Position numbers and translations under genes: made by a program. A stretch of DNA of 64,000 nucleotides. Source: an uncultured Lentisphaeria bacterium. GTDB taxonomy: Bacteria > Verrucomicrobiota > Lentisphaeria > Oligosphaerales > Oligosphaeraceae. The stretch is from NCBI GenBank assembly GCA_934661755.1, contig CAKUJM010000008.1, positions 12,224-76,223 on the forward strand, read 5' to 3'. Positions 24,928-34,769 of this stretch are shown piece after piece; position 1 is the stretch's first letter; each line of letters opens with the position of its first letter. Under the pieces are notes generated by a model. It was not told the DNA's origin. It saw only the letters and a list, made by a program, of their open reading frames with translations, and made no database searches.

Positions 24928-27672
24928 ATGACCATGCAGAAAATTGATACCATGCAGAAAATTGATCCCAAGGTGGCTGTCACCTGCCCGCAGTTCCCGG
25001 ATGACTTCGGGACGGACGGCATTCCCGTTCCGGACCGGCAATGCGTTGCCTATGACAGGCCCGGGGATTTTGTCCGGTGCGGGGAGTGGCGCGGCCAGGA
25101 TGACTTCTCGGTGCGCTTCGCCATCGGCTGGAACCGCCACGGGATCTGCTTCTACTTCGATGTCAGTGATGACGATGTCGTCTGTGCCGGCAATCCCGAG
25201 GACCTGTGGCGCAGGGACAGCGTCGAGCTGTTCTTCGCCGCGCCGCCGGGATCGCATTTTGGCACCGCAGAACGCCCATTTCGCCAATTGCAGGTGGTGC
25301 TGTCGCCGCCTGACAGCCAGGGGCGGTTTCTGTCCCAGGCATACATTGGCCGTCTCGCCATCCCGGATCCCGGATGCCGGCTTGGCGGCTGCCGCACTGC
25401 GAAAGGCTACCGTCTGTGGGCCACAATCCCGCATTCCGCCTTCGGGGAGTTCTTTCCGCCCGAACGGCAATTGATCAATATCCAGTTCAACTGCAACGAC
25501 TACGATCGGCGCGACGGTGATAGCATCCCCCCTCGGCAGGCCACTATCAACCAGCTCTTCAAGCCCAGCGAGTCCGGAGCGGGATACGTCCTGTTCCGGC
25601 TGTGCCGCGACGACATGGACAACCCCATGCCGGCGCTGGACCTGAAATGGCGTCCCGAAGTGCCGCGCCTGACTGACAGCGACCGCCTGGCAATTCCCGC
25701 AGGCGCGCCGCGATGCGGCCTGAAGAGCGCCGAATTGTCGATCCAGGATGGCGGATGCGGCCGTGAATTGCGGCGCATTGTCCTGCCGGTGGATGCGCGG
25801 GAGTATGTCCTGGAGGGGCTGTCTTCGTGTCCGGCGATTGACTTGCGGCTGGTGTTCACAGGAGAGCTTGCTGATGGCTCGCGCGGAGTGGTGGTGCGCC
25901 AGCTGGCACAGATCGGCGGGATGCTGGCGCAGATCGCGCGGATGATGGCGGAGAATCCGGACGGGCCGCGGCTGGCCGCAATCCTGGCCATGGGCTCCAG
26001 CATCGAGTTCATGCGGCTTGCCTCCGCCAGAATCAGCCCCAATGCCAACCGTATGGCGGATGCCGTGGCCGAATGCGAGGCGCGCCTGGCGCTTCTGCTG
26101 GATCGGCCTCTCCCTGAAGGGTGCCCGGCATACCTTCGCCATCTGGAATTGACCCGCGGCCATCAGGCCCTCTGCAATGTCGCATTCAGCCGCTATTGCC
26201 ATGATGACGACAGGCATTTTGCCGTCATCTCAATTCCCTGGGGGGATGTGCCGGTGGTCAATGCCGTGGCATATTCCTTCGAAAGCACGGATGAGGCGAT
26301 TGCCCAGGAGCGGCGCCTGATGGCCTGCATCCCCAAGCCGCTGAGGCCGCCCGCCCTTCCCGGCGCAGATTCGGTCTTCGCCGGGAGGGGGCATTGGATG
26401 ATCGAGGCAGTGCGCGGGGATCTGGATCTCGGACGGCAGGTCAGCATCTATACGCCGGAATGCCCATGCCAGGCCATCAGGCTGTCGTTGGAGCAGGCCG
26501 CCGAATTCCCGGTCGAGGCGGTTGTCTTCATGCCGGATGCCACCGGGGAAATGCGTCGCGGGGCACAACGCCTGGCCGAGTCGCGCCATCTGCCAGTCAT
26601 TGATTTTGACAGCCGCGGCCGCTATGGATACACGCTGATTGCGGGGACGCCGCCATATCCCGAAATCCGGTCATTCCTGCATTCGGAGCTCGGCGTGTCC
26701 GGCGAACAGCTGATTGTCCGGCGCGGAAACGAGGTCTTCCATTGTGGCTGCGACAATCGCGAGCTGGCCTGCAAATTTATCCAGCTTGTGCTTGCCGGGC
26801 AGCCGCTTTCCCGTGAAAACGCCCGACAGCTGGCGCTGCTTAGGGCGAAAACGCTTCCGGAGGCGTCGGAACCGGAAAAGGCCCAAATCCAGTTGATCCG
26901 GGTCGGCGATGTCCATACTCATACCACTGCGTCGGACGGCCACTCGACGCCGCTGGGGCTGCTGCTCAATGCGCCGATGGCCGGACTTGACTACCTGGTG
27001 ATCACCGACCACCATTATTTCCGCAACTCCCTCCGGGGCGCGCAGCAGCTGCTGGACAATCTCAGACGCCATGGCTGCTCATTCCCGCTCTTCGTCGGCG
27101 AGGAAATGACCGTTACCGACCGCTACCACATCAATGTCTACCCGCTTCATTCGCCGATTGACGACTGGTCATCCTGCGAGAAGATCCGTTCCGCCGCCGA
27201 CCGGCAGGGAGCGGTCATGCAGCTGAACCACCCCATGACATACGGCATCTGGCTTGCCGGACTCTGGAATGGCGATTTCACCACGGCCGGATTCGATGCC
27301 GTCGAACAACGGGTCGATAAATTGGAGGATTGGCGATTGCACGGACGGGGCAGGGTTCCCGCGATTGTCGGATGCACGGATACGCACAATGGCATCTTCG
27401 GCAACCTGAACAGCACCGCCATATTGGCTACGATCCCCTCAGAGCAGGAACTGGTGGCGTCAATCCGGCAGGGAAATTCCGTGATGCTGGACGCCATGGC
27501 GCCGGAATACGCCTATGGCAATGACGCCATGAAACGGATGATCGGCGCCGCATTGCGCGATCCTGAATATCCGGACCGGTGCCTCCGGCGGCTGAAGGAA
27601 TGCTTCGGACGATTTGATCTTGCCGGAGCCATCCTGGCATCGCCGCTGGATCTGGGGGTGAGGAACGGGTGA
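24928..27672 (+). CDS. CBM9-like domain / PHP-domain phosphoesterase fusion
   Basis: 914 residues. The first ~200 residues look like a family 9 carbohydrate-binding-like beta sandwich (FSVRFAIGWNRHGICFYFDVSDD, DLWRRDSVELFF, GYRLWATIPHSAFGE). The middle ~430 residues are unassigned and contain helical and alpha/beta stretches (TPECPCQAIRLSLEQAA, VFMPDATGEM, GTPPYPEIRSFL). The last ~240 are a PHP domain with metal-binding motifs: GDVHTHTTASDGHSTP, YLVITDHHYF, GEEMTV, MQLNHPMTYG and CTDTHNG. No signal peptide, so cytoplasmic despite the carbohydrate-binding-like part. The first codons contain a tandem 18-bp duplication (ACCATGCAGAAAATTGAT twice), and the exact start, 24928 or 24934, is uncertain. 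Function unknown; metal-dependent hydrolysis is likely. Confidence 0.75.
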   Translation: MTMQKIDTMQKIDPKVAVTCPQFPDDFGTDGIPVPDRQCVAYDRPGDFVRCGEWRGQDDFSVRFAIGWNRHGICFYFDVSDDDVVCAGNPEDLWRRDSVELFFAAPPGSHFGTAERPFRQLQVVLSPPDSQGRFLSQAYIGRLAIPDPGCRLGGCRTAKGYRLWATIPHSAFGEFFPPERQLINIQFNCNDYDRRDGDSIPPRQATINQLFKPSESGAGYVLFRLCRDDMDNPMPALDLKWRPEVPRLTDSDRLAIPAGAPRCGLKSAELSIQDGGCGRELRRIVLPVDAREYVLEGLSSCPAIDLRLVFTGELADGSRGVVVRQLAQIGGMLAQIARMMAENPDGPRLAAILAMGSSIEFMRLASARISPNANRMADAVAECEARLALLLDRPLPEGCPAYLRHLELTRGHQALCNVAFSRYCHDDDRHFAVISIPWGDVPVVNAVAYSFESTDEAIAQERRLMACIPKPLRPPALPGADSVFAGRGHWMIEAVRGDLDLGRQVSIYTPECPCQAIRLSLEQAAEFPVEAVVFMPDATGEMRRGAQRLAESRHLPVIDFDSRGRYGYTLIAGTPPYPEIRSFLHSELGVSGEQLIVRRGNEVFHCGCDNRELACKFIQLVLAGQPLSRENARQLALLRAKTLPEASEPEKAQIQLIRVGDVHTHTTASDGHSTPLGLLLNAPMAGLDYLVITDHHYFRNSLRGAQQLLDNLRRHGCSFPLFVGEEMTVTDRYHINVYPLHSPIDDWSSCEKIRSAADRQGAVMQLNHPMTYGIWLAGLWNGDFTTAGFDAVEQRVDKLEDWRLHGRGRVPAIVGCTDTHNGIFGNLNSTAILATIPSEQELVASIRQGNSVMLDAMAPEYAYGNDAMKRMIGAALRDPEYPDRCLRRLKECFGRFDLAGAILASPLDLGVRNG

Positions 27673-27974
27673 CGGCGCCCGAAGCCGCGAAGTAGTGCAT
27701 CGCCAGGCGGCAGCAGCAGCCGCCGGCGGCGAGGCTACATTAATTCGAATGCCGGGAAGACGGAGGCCATTGCAGGGCAAAACGCCCCGGCGTACCGCAA
27801 GTCCGTGGCCTCTTCACGCCCTCCGGGGACGGTTTGATGCAAAATGCCGATTGGCGCATGCCGCTTGATCGCGAACGCATTTTCGCCGGACTGTCCCCGG
27901 GAGTGCCTGCATACCCCCCCCAACACACACTGACGGTCCTGCAATATCCCGCGCCAGCCTCATGGAGCCGCTGC
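27673..27974. other. Intergenic region upstream of hrpB
   Basis: About 300 bp. It contains a hairpin GGCGGC (27706-27711) / GCCGCC (27719-27724) shortly after the PHP gene stop, without a T tract. A C8 run is at 27914-27921. The frame of hrpB is open back to 27834, but the residues there are not family-like, so I treat this as non-coding leader. Confidence 0.55.
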
Positions 27975-30515
27975 ATGCCAAAGCCGAGTCTGCCAATATA
28001 CGATATCGAGGATGCATTCCGGACGCAGTTGCGCAGCTCCGGCCGGGTGGTTGTCACCGCGCCGACGGGCTCGGGCAAATCCACCCAGCTGCCGAAGTGG
28101 CTGCTTGAGGAGATTCCGCCGGACCGACGGGTGATTGTCCTGCAACCGCGACGCCTGGCGGCAAGACTGCTGGCGGAACGGGTGGCCTGGGAGCTGGGCG
28201 GGAAAACTGGACAGCTGGCGGGATATCTGACCCGCTTTGAAAAATCTGCGGGAAGCCGGACACGGTTGCTTTTTGTGACCGAAGGGATCCTCACCCGGAT
28301 GCTGTTGTCGCCTGACGGGCTGGCCGATTGCGGCGCGGTGGTGTTCGATGAGTTCCATGAACGCACCATCAATGCCGATTTGGGGCTGGCGATGGTGGAG
28401 CATTTGCGGCGCACGGTCCGTCCCGACCTCAAATTGGTGGTCATGAGCGCGACCATCGATGCCGGCGGGGTCTCGGATTATCTGGGCGGCTGCCCGGTGC
28501 TGGAGTCCCGCGGACGGCTTTTCCCGGTGGAGATATCCTATACTCCGCGCAATGACCTGCCGTTGTGCCGAAATGCCGCAAAGGCGCTGGGCCAGCTCAT
28601 CGACGCCGGCGCCGCCGGCGATGTGCTCATATTCATGCCGGGGGCGGGGGAGATCCGGCGGTGCATGGACGAAATCGCCGCCCGCGACTACGGCGAGCGG
28701 CTGCGGGTGCTGCCATTGTATGGCGAGCTGAGGCCGGAGGACCAGCGGGCGGTGTTCGAGCCATGCGCGGTCCGCAAGGTGATTGTCGCCACCAATATCG
28801 CGGAGACCAGCCTGACCATTCCGGGAGTGTGCATTGTCATCGACAGCGGCCTGGTCAAGCAAGGCCGTTGCGAGAGCGGGCGCGGTGTGGATGTCCTGGA
28901 GCTGGTCGCCTGCTCGCGGGATGCCGCCGACCAGCGGGCCGGACGGGCGGGGCGCGAAGGCCCCGGCATCTGCCGGCGGCTGTGGAGCGGCATTGACCAG
29001 GATCACCGCGTTGCGCATACCACGCCGGAAATCCGGCGGATGGATCTGGCCGATGCGGTGCTGAGCGTCCACTGCTATGGCTTCCGGGATGATGGCGCCT
29101 TCCCGTGGTTTGAGGCGCCGCCGGAAAAGGGCGTGGCGGCGGCACGCGAGCTGCTGCGGCGACTCGGCATCCTGGCGGACGATGGCACGGTGACGCCGCT
29201 GGGACGGTCGGTGCAGCGCTTCCCTACGCATCCGCGAATTGCGCTCATGCTCCACGAGGGTAGCCGCCATGGGTGCTACGAGCTGTCCTGTGGCGCCGCG
29301 GCGCTGCTGGGCGCCAGGCCGCTGATGGCCGGCGGCTTCAGCCGGGAGGCGGCCACGGAGCTGCGTGGGCAGGTGAGGCGGTCGGCACGCGAACTGGCAG
29401 CCCCGGAGTCGGACATAATCGCGCAATTGCAGCTGGTCCGGCAGGCCGCGGCGGCGCATTTTGCGCCTGAAGCCTGCGAACGGCTGGGCGTCAATGTCGG
29501 CGCGGCGCGCGACATCGACCGCGATTGCGCCAATTTCCTGCGGCTGCGACCCCGGGATGCGGCCGCAACCGTCCCCGATGCATCCTTGCAGCTGTCGCGG
29601 GTGATGATGCGCTGTTTTCCCGACCGTCTGGCGCGGCGCTGCGACCGCGGCACGCTGAATTGCGAATTGGCGCACCGGCAGCGCGCGGTGCTTTCGGAAC
29701 GCAGCCTGGTGCGTGATGAGCCGCTGATGGTGGCGGCGGAAATCCGCGAGACGACGCTGAAGAACCGCCCGGGAAGCGGCCTGGAGCTGAGCCTAGCCTG
29801 CGGCGTGCGTGAGGAGTGGCTATGGGAGGACTTCCCCGGCGAATTGCAGGAACAGGACGAGATCTTTTGGGACAACGCCAGACAGCAGGTGCTGCGCCGG
29901 GTGACGCTTTCCTGCCTGGGGGTGGTGCTGGAGGAGCGGGTGCGCACCGACCCCGATCCGGAGGTCGCGGCGCGGCTGCTTGCCGAGCAGCTCGATGCCA
30001 ACGCCACGCCGTTGCTGGGATGGGATGACGATTGCGAGCGGTTCATCGACCGCGTGCATTTCCTGTCGGAGCATTTCCCCGACCTGGAGCTGCCGCGGTA
30101 TGACGAATCCGCGCGTGCGCAGGTGCGCATGGCGCTGTGCGCCGGCCAGACCCGCTATTCGGCGGTGCGCAGCAAGCCGGCATTGCCGTATGTCCAGTCG
30201 CTGCTTACGCCACGCCAGCTGGCGGCGGTGCAGCGGCTGGCGCCGGAGACTGTGCCGTTGCCGCGCGGACGGAAATTGCGGATCACCTACCAGCCCGGAC
30301 AGCCGCCCAAGGGCCGTGCCAGGATCCAGGAGCTGTATGACGTGAAGGGGCCGCTTGCCGTCGGTGACGGAAAGATCCCGGTGCTGCTGGACATCCTGGC
30401 GCCTAACTACCGCACCGTCCAGATCACCGATGACCTTCCAAGGTTCTGGACAGTGTACTACCCCGCGTTGAAGACCCAGCTGTCACGCCGATACCCGCGG
30501 CACGAATGGCGCTGA
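27975..30515 (+). CDS. hrpB: ATP-dependent DEAH-type RNA helicase HrpB
   Basis: 846 residues; HrpB enzymes are usually 810-850. Helicase motifs in order: APTGSGKST (Walker A, residues 29-37), DEFHERT (motif II, a DEFH variant of DEAH), VVMSATID (motif III), IVATNIAETSLTI (V), and QRAGRAGRE (VI). The HA2 and OB-like HrpB C-terminal domains follow, ending PRFWTVYYPALKTQLSRRYPRHEW, which is highly characteristic of HrpB. Its cellular role in bacteria is not well defined. The Met at 27975 is the first that gives a family-like N-terminus (LPIYDIEDAFRTQL). nnr follows after 35 bp. Confidence 0.95.
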   Translation: MPKPSLPIYDIEDAFRTQLRSSGRVVVTAPTGSGKSTQLPKWLLEEIPPDRRVIVLQPRRLAARLLAERVAWELGGKTGQLAGYLTRFEKSAGSRTRLLFVTEGILTRMLLSPDGLADCGAVVFDEFHERTINADLGLAMVEHLRRTVRPDLKLVVMSATIDAGGVSDYLGGCPVLESRGRLFPVEISYTPRNDLPLCRNAAKALGQLIDAGAAGDVLIFMPGAGEIRRCMDEIAARDYGERLRVLPLYGELRPEDQRAVFEPCAVRKVIVATNIAETSLTIPGVCIVIDSGLVKQGRCESGRGVDVLELVACSRDAADQRAGRAGREGPGICRRLWSGIDQDHRVAHTTPEIRRMDLADAVLSVHCYGFRDDGAFPWFEAPPEKGVAAARELLRRLGILADDGTVTPLGRSVQRFPTHPRIALMLHEGSRHGCYELSCGAAALLGARPLMAGGFSREAATELRGQVRRSARELAAPESDIIAQLQLVRQAAAAHFAPEACERLGVNVGAARDIDRDCANFLRLRPRDAAATVPDASLQLSRVMMRCFPDRLARRCDRGTLNCELAHRQRAVLSERSLVRDEPLMVAAEIRETTLKNRPGSGLELSLACGVREEWLWEDFPGELQEQDEIFWDNARQQVLRRVTLSCLGVVLEERVRTDPDPEVAARLLAEQLDANATPLLGWDDDCERFIDRVHFLSEHFPDLELPRYDESARAQVRMALCAGQTRYSAVRSKPALPYVQSLLTPRQLAAVQRLAPETVPLPRGRKLRITYQPGQPPKGRARIQELYDVKGPLAVGDGKIPVLLDILAPNYRTVQITDDLPRFWTVYYPALKTQLSRRYPRHEWR

Positions 30516-30550
30516 ACCGGGCCGGCGGGACATTTTCCCGAGGAGGCATC

Positions 30551-32116
30551 ATGGGCAATATCTATCTTGTACGCGACTTGCAGGAATTCGACCGCCGGAT
30601 AGAGTCCAGCGGAAAGTACACGCTGGAACAGCTGATGCGCGAGGCCGGCCGGGCGGTCGCCGACTGGGCGATGCAGACAATTCCGCCGTCGACGCGGGTG
30701 GTGGTGCTGGCCGGAACCGGCAACAACGGCGGCGACGCCATGGTGGCGGCGCAAATCCTTGACCGCCGCGGTTATGAGGTACAGCTGGTGATGCCGATGG
30801 GCCGCGACCGGCTGCACGCGCTGCCCGCCCGGGTCTTCGCGGCGCTGCCGGAGCATCTGCGAAATGGCGCGTTGGCGGCGATGCCGCCGCTGCCGTCTTG
30901 CACGCTGTCAAGACCGCCGGCATTGGTGATCGACGGATTGCTGGGGACCGGCTTCCGCCCAGGTTTGCCGCTGCCGCCGGAGCTGTCGGAATGCATCCTG
31001 GCGGTGATGGCGCTGCGGCGGCGTCATGGCTGCCGGATCCTGTCCATTGACGTGCCGTCAGGAATGCATGGCGATTGCGCTGATGATGTCGCAGTGGCGA
31101 TGGCGGCGGATTGGACGGTCACGCTGGTTGCGCCAACGCCGTCGCTGCTGTCTGAGGCCGGAGTGCCGTATGCCGGAAAGACGGTGGTTGCGCCATTGCC
31201 GGGCATGGAGCTGCTGGAGGCAGTTGCGCCGCATGGGAGATGCTTCGATTGCGATGACGCCGCGCAGGCGCTGCCGATGATTGCCAGGGATGCGCATAAG
31301 TTCCGGCGGGGCAGCGTCGCGGCAATCGGCTGCTCGTCGCAATATGGCAGCGCGGTGCTGCTTACGGCGACGGCGGCGCTGCGCTGCGGCGCCGGGATGG
31401 TGTCGGCGATTGTCCCCGATGATGCACCGGCGGATCTGAGAATGGTGCCCAATGCGGTGATTGTGCACCGGAAATCGTTTGGAGCGGACGGCATTCCGGC
31501 TCTCCTGGAGGCGCTTGACCGCGCCGGCGTCGTCGCCATCGGTCCGGGACTGGGGCGCGCGCCATCACTGCTGCCAATGCTTGAGGCGGTGATCGACTAT
31601 TGCCTCATCCAGGGCAGGCCGCTGGTGATCGATGCCGATGCGCTCAATTTGCTGTCGATGAAGCCGCAGATGCTCACCTGCCGGAAGAATGGCGGCGTGG
31701 TGGTGCTTACCCCGCATGCCGGGGAAATGCAGCGTCTGATGGCGGCGTATGGCATTGCGCCGGGGCGCGCCGGCGATTGCGCCCAGATGCTGGCCGATCA
31801 AACCGGCGGCATCGTGGTGTGCAAGGGCGCACGCATGATCGTCGCCTCGCCGGCAAGGCCGAATGTGCGCTGCGTCATCAATGCGGGGTGTCCGGCGCTG
31901 GCCACCGCCGGCAGCGGCGATGTGCTTGCCGGATGCATCGCCGCCATGCTGTCGCAATGCGCCGGCGGATCAACGCCGCCGCATGAAGCCGTCGCCCTGG
32001 CAGGATGGCTTCACGCCACCGCCGGAGAGCAATTGAGCGCGCCGGGCGGACAATTCGGGCTCATCGCCGACGACCTGCCGTCGGCGATCGCGCGGCTGCT
32101 TCGCGAACTGGCATAG
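30551..32116 (+). CDS. nnr: Bifunctional NAD(P)H-hydrate repair enzyme
   Basis: 521 residues. Residues ~1-220 are the NAD(P)HX epimerase (YLVRDLQEFDRRI, QLMREAGRAVADW, VVLAGTGNNGGDAMVAAQ, ILSIDVPSGMHGD). Residues ~225-521 are the ADP/ATP-dependent NAD(P)HX dehydratase (FRRGSVAAIGCS, VVAIGPGLGR, VIDADALNLL, VVLTPHAGEMQRLM, INAGCPALATAGSGDVLAG). Together they repair hydrated, inactive NADH and NADPH. Start chosen at 30551, with GAGGAGG seven bases upstream; the open frame to 30506 overlaps hrpB. Likely co-transcribed with hrpB. Confidence 0.96.
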   Translation: MGNIYLVRDLQEFDRRIESSGKYTLEQLMREAGRAVADWAMQTIPPSTRVVVLAGTGNNGGDAMVAAQILDRRGYEVQLVMPMGRDRLHALPARVFAALPEHLRNGALAAMPPLPSCTLSRPPALVIDGLLGTGFRPGLPLPPELSECILAVMALRRRHGCRILSIDVPSGMHGDCADDVAVAMAADWTVTLVAPTPSLLSEAGVPYAGKTVVAPLPGMELLEAVAPHGRCFDCDDAAQALPMIARDAHKFRRGSVAAIGCSSQYGSAVLLTATAALRCGAGMVSAIVPDDAPADLRMVPNAVIVHRKSFGADGIPALLEALDRAGVVAIGPGLGRAPSLLPMLEAVIDYCLIQGRPLVIDADALNLLSMKPQMLTCRKNGGVVVLTPHAGEMQRLMAAYGIAPGRAGDCAQMLADQTGGIVVCKGARMIVASPARPNVRCVINAGCPALATAGSGDVLAGCIAAMLSQCAGGSTPPHEAVALAGWLHATAGEQLSAPGGQFGLIADDLPSAIARLLRELA

Positions 32117-32260
32117 CGTGGCGTCCCGGTAAATCCGTTGTGGAAATCACAGGCATTCTTGATCCTGTTTGACGCAAATGCCTCCCTGTGTGGTCGCCAT
32201 CCGCATCCGCATCCATCCGCATCTTGCCATTCTGCCCCGGCCGCACTGAAGCCATTCCGG

Positions 32261-34675
32261 TCAGATGAACAGCGCGTTTTGCCCCTGTTTCGCCAACTCG
32301 GCAAAGGTGGCGATTCCGGCAATTTCATCGACGTCGATCAGCTCCTCTTCGGTGATGCCCATGACATTCATTGCCATATCGCAGGCGATGAACCGGACAC
32401 CGGCGGCACGGGCGCTGCGGATCAGTTCCGGCAGACTCAGGACGTGTTGTTTTTTCATGACACCCCGCATCATTGCCGTCCCCAGCCCCATCATGTTCAT
32501 CCTGGACAATGCCAGCTTTTCAGCACCATTGGGAAGCAACCAGCCGAACATCCTGGAAATGAAGCTTTTCTTGACGTATGGCGCTGGATTTTTCCTCAGG
32601 ACGCTAAGCCCCCAGAACGTGAAGAACATATTGACCTTGACACCAGATGCGGCAAAGCCATTGGCGAGGATCATGGCGGCCAGCGCCTTGTCCAAGTCGT
32701 TGCTGAAGAGGATAATGGCGATGGATTTTCCGGTTGCGCCGGCCGCTCCCGGTCCGGGCTCCGGTCCGGGCTCCGTTCCGGGCTTCGGTCCGGGATCGCC
32801 TCCTTTCGTGACGTCCGCTTCCAGGGTGTCATCATGGCGGCTCAGGTTTGCAACCATACAACCGGCGCCCCTGGCCCAATTCAGCAGGTCGGCCTCGAAT
32901 GTCCGCGACGCGACCAGGTGCAGGGTGAAGCCATCCGGCGCATCGGCGATGGCCGCCTTCAGTTTCAGAACCGGTCCGGGGCAGGGCAGCGAGCGGACAT
33001 TCAAGAGCTGCGCGGGCGGAGCCGGGGATGCGGATTTTGCGGCCGGTGGCGGCGCCGGCTGCCGGAGCTGGTGATGGAACATCCTCCATGTGAGCCATCC
33101 GCCGGAGAGATTGGATGCGCTGAAGCCATGCTGCTTGAGAATCCGCTCCGCAAGATAGCCGCGCATTCCCACCTGGCAATAGCAGACTGCCGGCCTGGCC
33201 TTGTCGAGTTCGCCAAGGCGCTTCCGGAGTTCGCCGAGGCGGATATTGATCGAACCCGGAATTGCGCCAAGTTCGTGCTCCTCGGGTTCGCGGACATCAA
33301 TGATCTGGGCATTGGCGGGGATCGCATCCGGGTACGACACGTCACTGAGGCCCGAGAGGATATTCTCCGCGATGAATCCGGCAAAATTAACCGGGTCCTT
33401 GGCCGAACTGTACGGCGGGGCATAGGCAAGCTCGATTTCGCCAAGATCCGGCGCCTTCAGGCCGTTCCGCATCGCCTGGGCAATTGTGTCAATGCGCTTG
33501 TCGACGCCTTTTGAACCGGTGATCTGCGCACCGTAAATTGTTCCGTCGTCGCCGAAGAGCAGCTTCATGGTGAGCCGGGCGGCCCCCGGATAATAGGAGG
33601 CATTGGAGGCGGGATGCAGATAGATCCGGCGGTATTTCTTGCCCATGGCTTTCAGGCGGTCTTCGGTGTAGCCAACGCCTCCCGCCGTGAGGTGCCCAAT
33701 CTTCACCACGCTGGCCCCGAGGCTTCCCCTGTAAGGGACCCTGCCGCCAAGGATGTTCCCTGCGGCGATCCGGCCCTGCTTGTTGGCGGGGCCGGCCAAC
33801 GCAATCGCCGTCTTGCCGCCGAATATGGGGTCGATGACCTCGATGACGTCGCCTGCCGCATAGATGTCCGGGTCGGAGGTCTGCAGAAATTCATCGACGA
33901 TTATATGCCCGCGAGGACCGCATTTCAAGCCGGCGTCTCGGGCAATGCCGGAATTGGGCCGCACCCCGATGGACTCGATCACGAAATCGGCGCCTACCTG
34001 GCTGCCGTCGCTTAGAACCGCGGTGATTGCATCGCCATCTTCCCGGTATTCGACTGCATTCACTCCGAGCTTGAGGGCGATGCCCAGGTCGGACAGCTCG
34101 TCCGCCAATGCGCCGGACATTTCCGGATCCATGGTGGGAAGCATATGGCTGCCACGCTGGATGACTGTGACGGACAGGCCGCGGGCGCAAAGATTTTCGG
34201 CAGTTTCCAGCCCGACAAAGCCCGCACCGACGACAATCACGCTTTTTGCGCCCCGGAGACGTTTTGCGACCATGTCCATGTCGGCAATCGTCCAAAGCTG
34301 CAGAATTCTGGAGGAGACGCTGCCGGAACTGTTGGGGATGGCGCCGGTGGCAATCAGCAGCTTGTCGTAGGAAAACACCTTCTCGCCGCCATCGGTTTTC
34401 GCCATGACCTGCTTCTTGCCCGGATCGATGGAGATGACCTCGTGATTCGTCCTGACATCCACATTCAGCCAGGCCGAAAACTTCTCCGGGGACATGACAA
34501 GAAGATCGTCGCGATCCTCGATCACTTGCCCAAGATGGTATGGAAGTCCGCAGTTTGCATAGGAGATGAATTCGCCTTTCTCCAAAAGCGTGATCTGGCA
34601 GGACTCGTCCAGCCTCCGCAATCTTGCCGCCGCGCTGGCACCGGCGGCCACGCCGCCGACAATGATGATCTTCAT
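32261..34675 (-). CDS. CoA-disulfide reductase-like flavoprotein fused to rhodanese, TusA and DsrE domains
   Basis: 804 residues with four domains. (1) ~1-445: FAD/NAD pyridine-nucleotide disulfide reductase of the Cdr/Npsr type, with IIVGGVAAGASAAARLRR, the single active-site Cys in YANCGLPYHLG, and IYAAGDV. (2) ~455-545: rhodanese with active loop CQVGMRG. (3) ~565-640: TusA-like sulfur carrier with NVRSLPCPGPVL. (4) ~665-804: DsrE/F-like domain with ACDMAMNVMG. A Pro-Gly-rich linker (PGPKPGTEPGPEPGPG) separates 3 and 4. All sulfur-carrying cysteines are present, so it probably relays persulfide sulfur and reduces CoA- or other persulfides in the cytoplasm. AGGAGG precedes the ATG at 34675. 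Downstream of an ArsR regulator. Confidence 0.93.
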   Translation of the reverse strand: MKIIIVGGVAAGASAAARLRRLDESCQITLLEKGEFISYANCGLPYHLGQVIEDRDDLLVMSPEKFSAWLNVDVRTNHEVISIDPGKKQVMAKTDGGEKVFSYDKLLIATGAIPNSSGSVSSRILQLWTIADMDMVAKRLRGAKSVIVVGAGFVGLETAENLCARGLSVTVIQRGSHMLPTMDPEMSGALADELSDLGIALKLGVNAVEYREDGDAITAVLSDGSQVGADFVIESIGVRPNSGIARDAGLKCGPRGHIIVDEFLQTSDPDIYAAGDVIEVIDPIFGGKTAIALAGPANKQGRIAAGNILGGRVPYRGSLGASVVKIGHLTAGGVGYTEDRLKAMGKKYRRIYLHPASNASYYPGAARLTMKLLFGDDGTIYGAQITGSKGVDKRIDTIAQAMRNGLKAPDLGEIELAYAPPYSSAKDPVNFAGFIAENILSGLSDVSYPDAIPANAQIIDVREPEEHELGAIPGSINIRLGELRKRLGELDKARPAVCYCQVGMRGYLAERILKQHGFSASNLSGGWLTWRMFHHQLRQPAPPPAAKSASPAPPAQLLNVRSLPCPGPVLKLKAAIADAPDGFTLHLVASRTFEADLLNWARGAGCMVANLSRHDDTLEADVTKGGDPGPKPGTEPGPEPGPGAAGATGKSIAIILFSNDLDKALAAMILANGFAASGVKVNMFFTFWGLSVLRKNPAPYVKKSFISRMFGWLLPNGAEKLALSRMNMMGLGTAMMRGVMKKQHVLSLPELIRSARAAGVRFIACDMAMNVMGITEEELIDVDEIAGIATFAELAKQGQNALFI

Positions 34676-34712
34676 TCCCTGATCCTCCTGCAAACTTCAA
34701 AAAAAACTGATT

Positions 34713-34732
34713 ATTTTGTGAAATTACAAAAT
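34713..34732. promoter_or_regulatory. Candidate ArsR-type operator
   Basis: ATTTTGT GAAATT ACAAAAT, a perfect 7-bp-arm palindrome in the 94-bp gap between the arsR-like gene and the flavoprotein gene. Size and AT-rich symmetry suit a winged-helix dimer. Repression of the flavoprotein gene by the adjacent regulator is inference. Confidence 0.6.
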
Positions 34733-34769
34733 ATACAACGCCAAACCATCGTTGAATCGGCTGAACACT

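Noticed and set aside
27834..27974. Longer hrpB start reading through a C8 tract, suggesting phase variation
   Set aside because: The extra 47 residues are not family-like and the normal HrpB N-terminus begins at 27975, so the C8 run is most likely untranslated.
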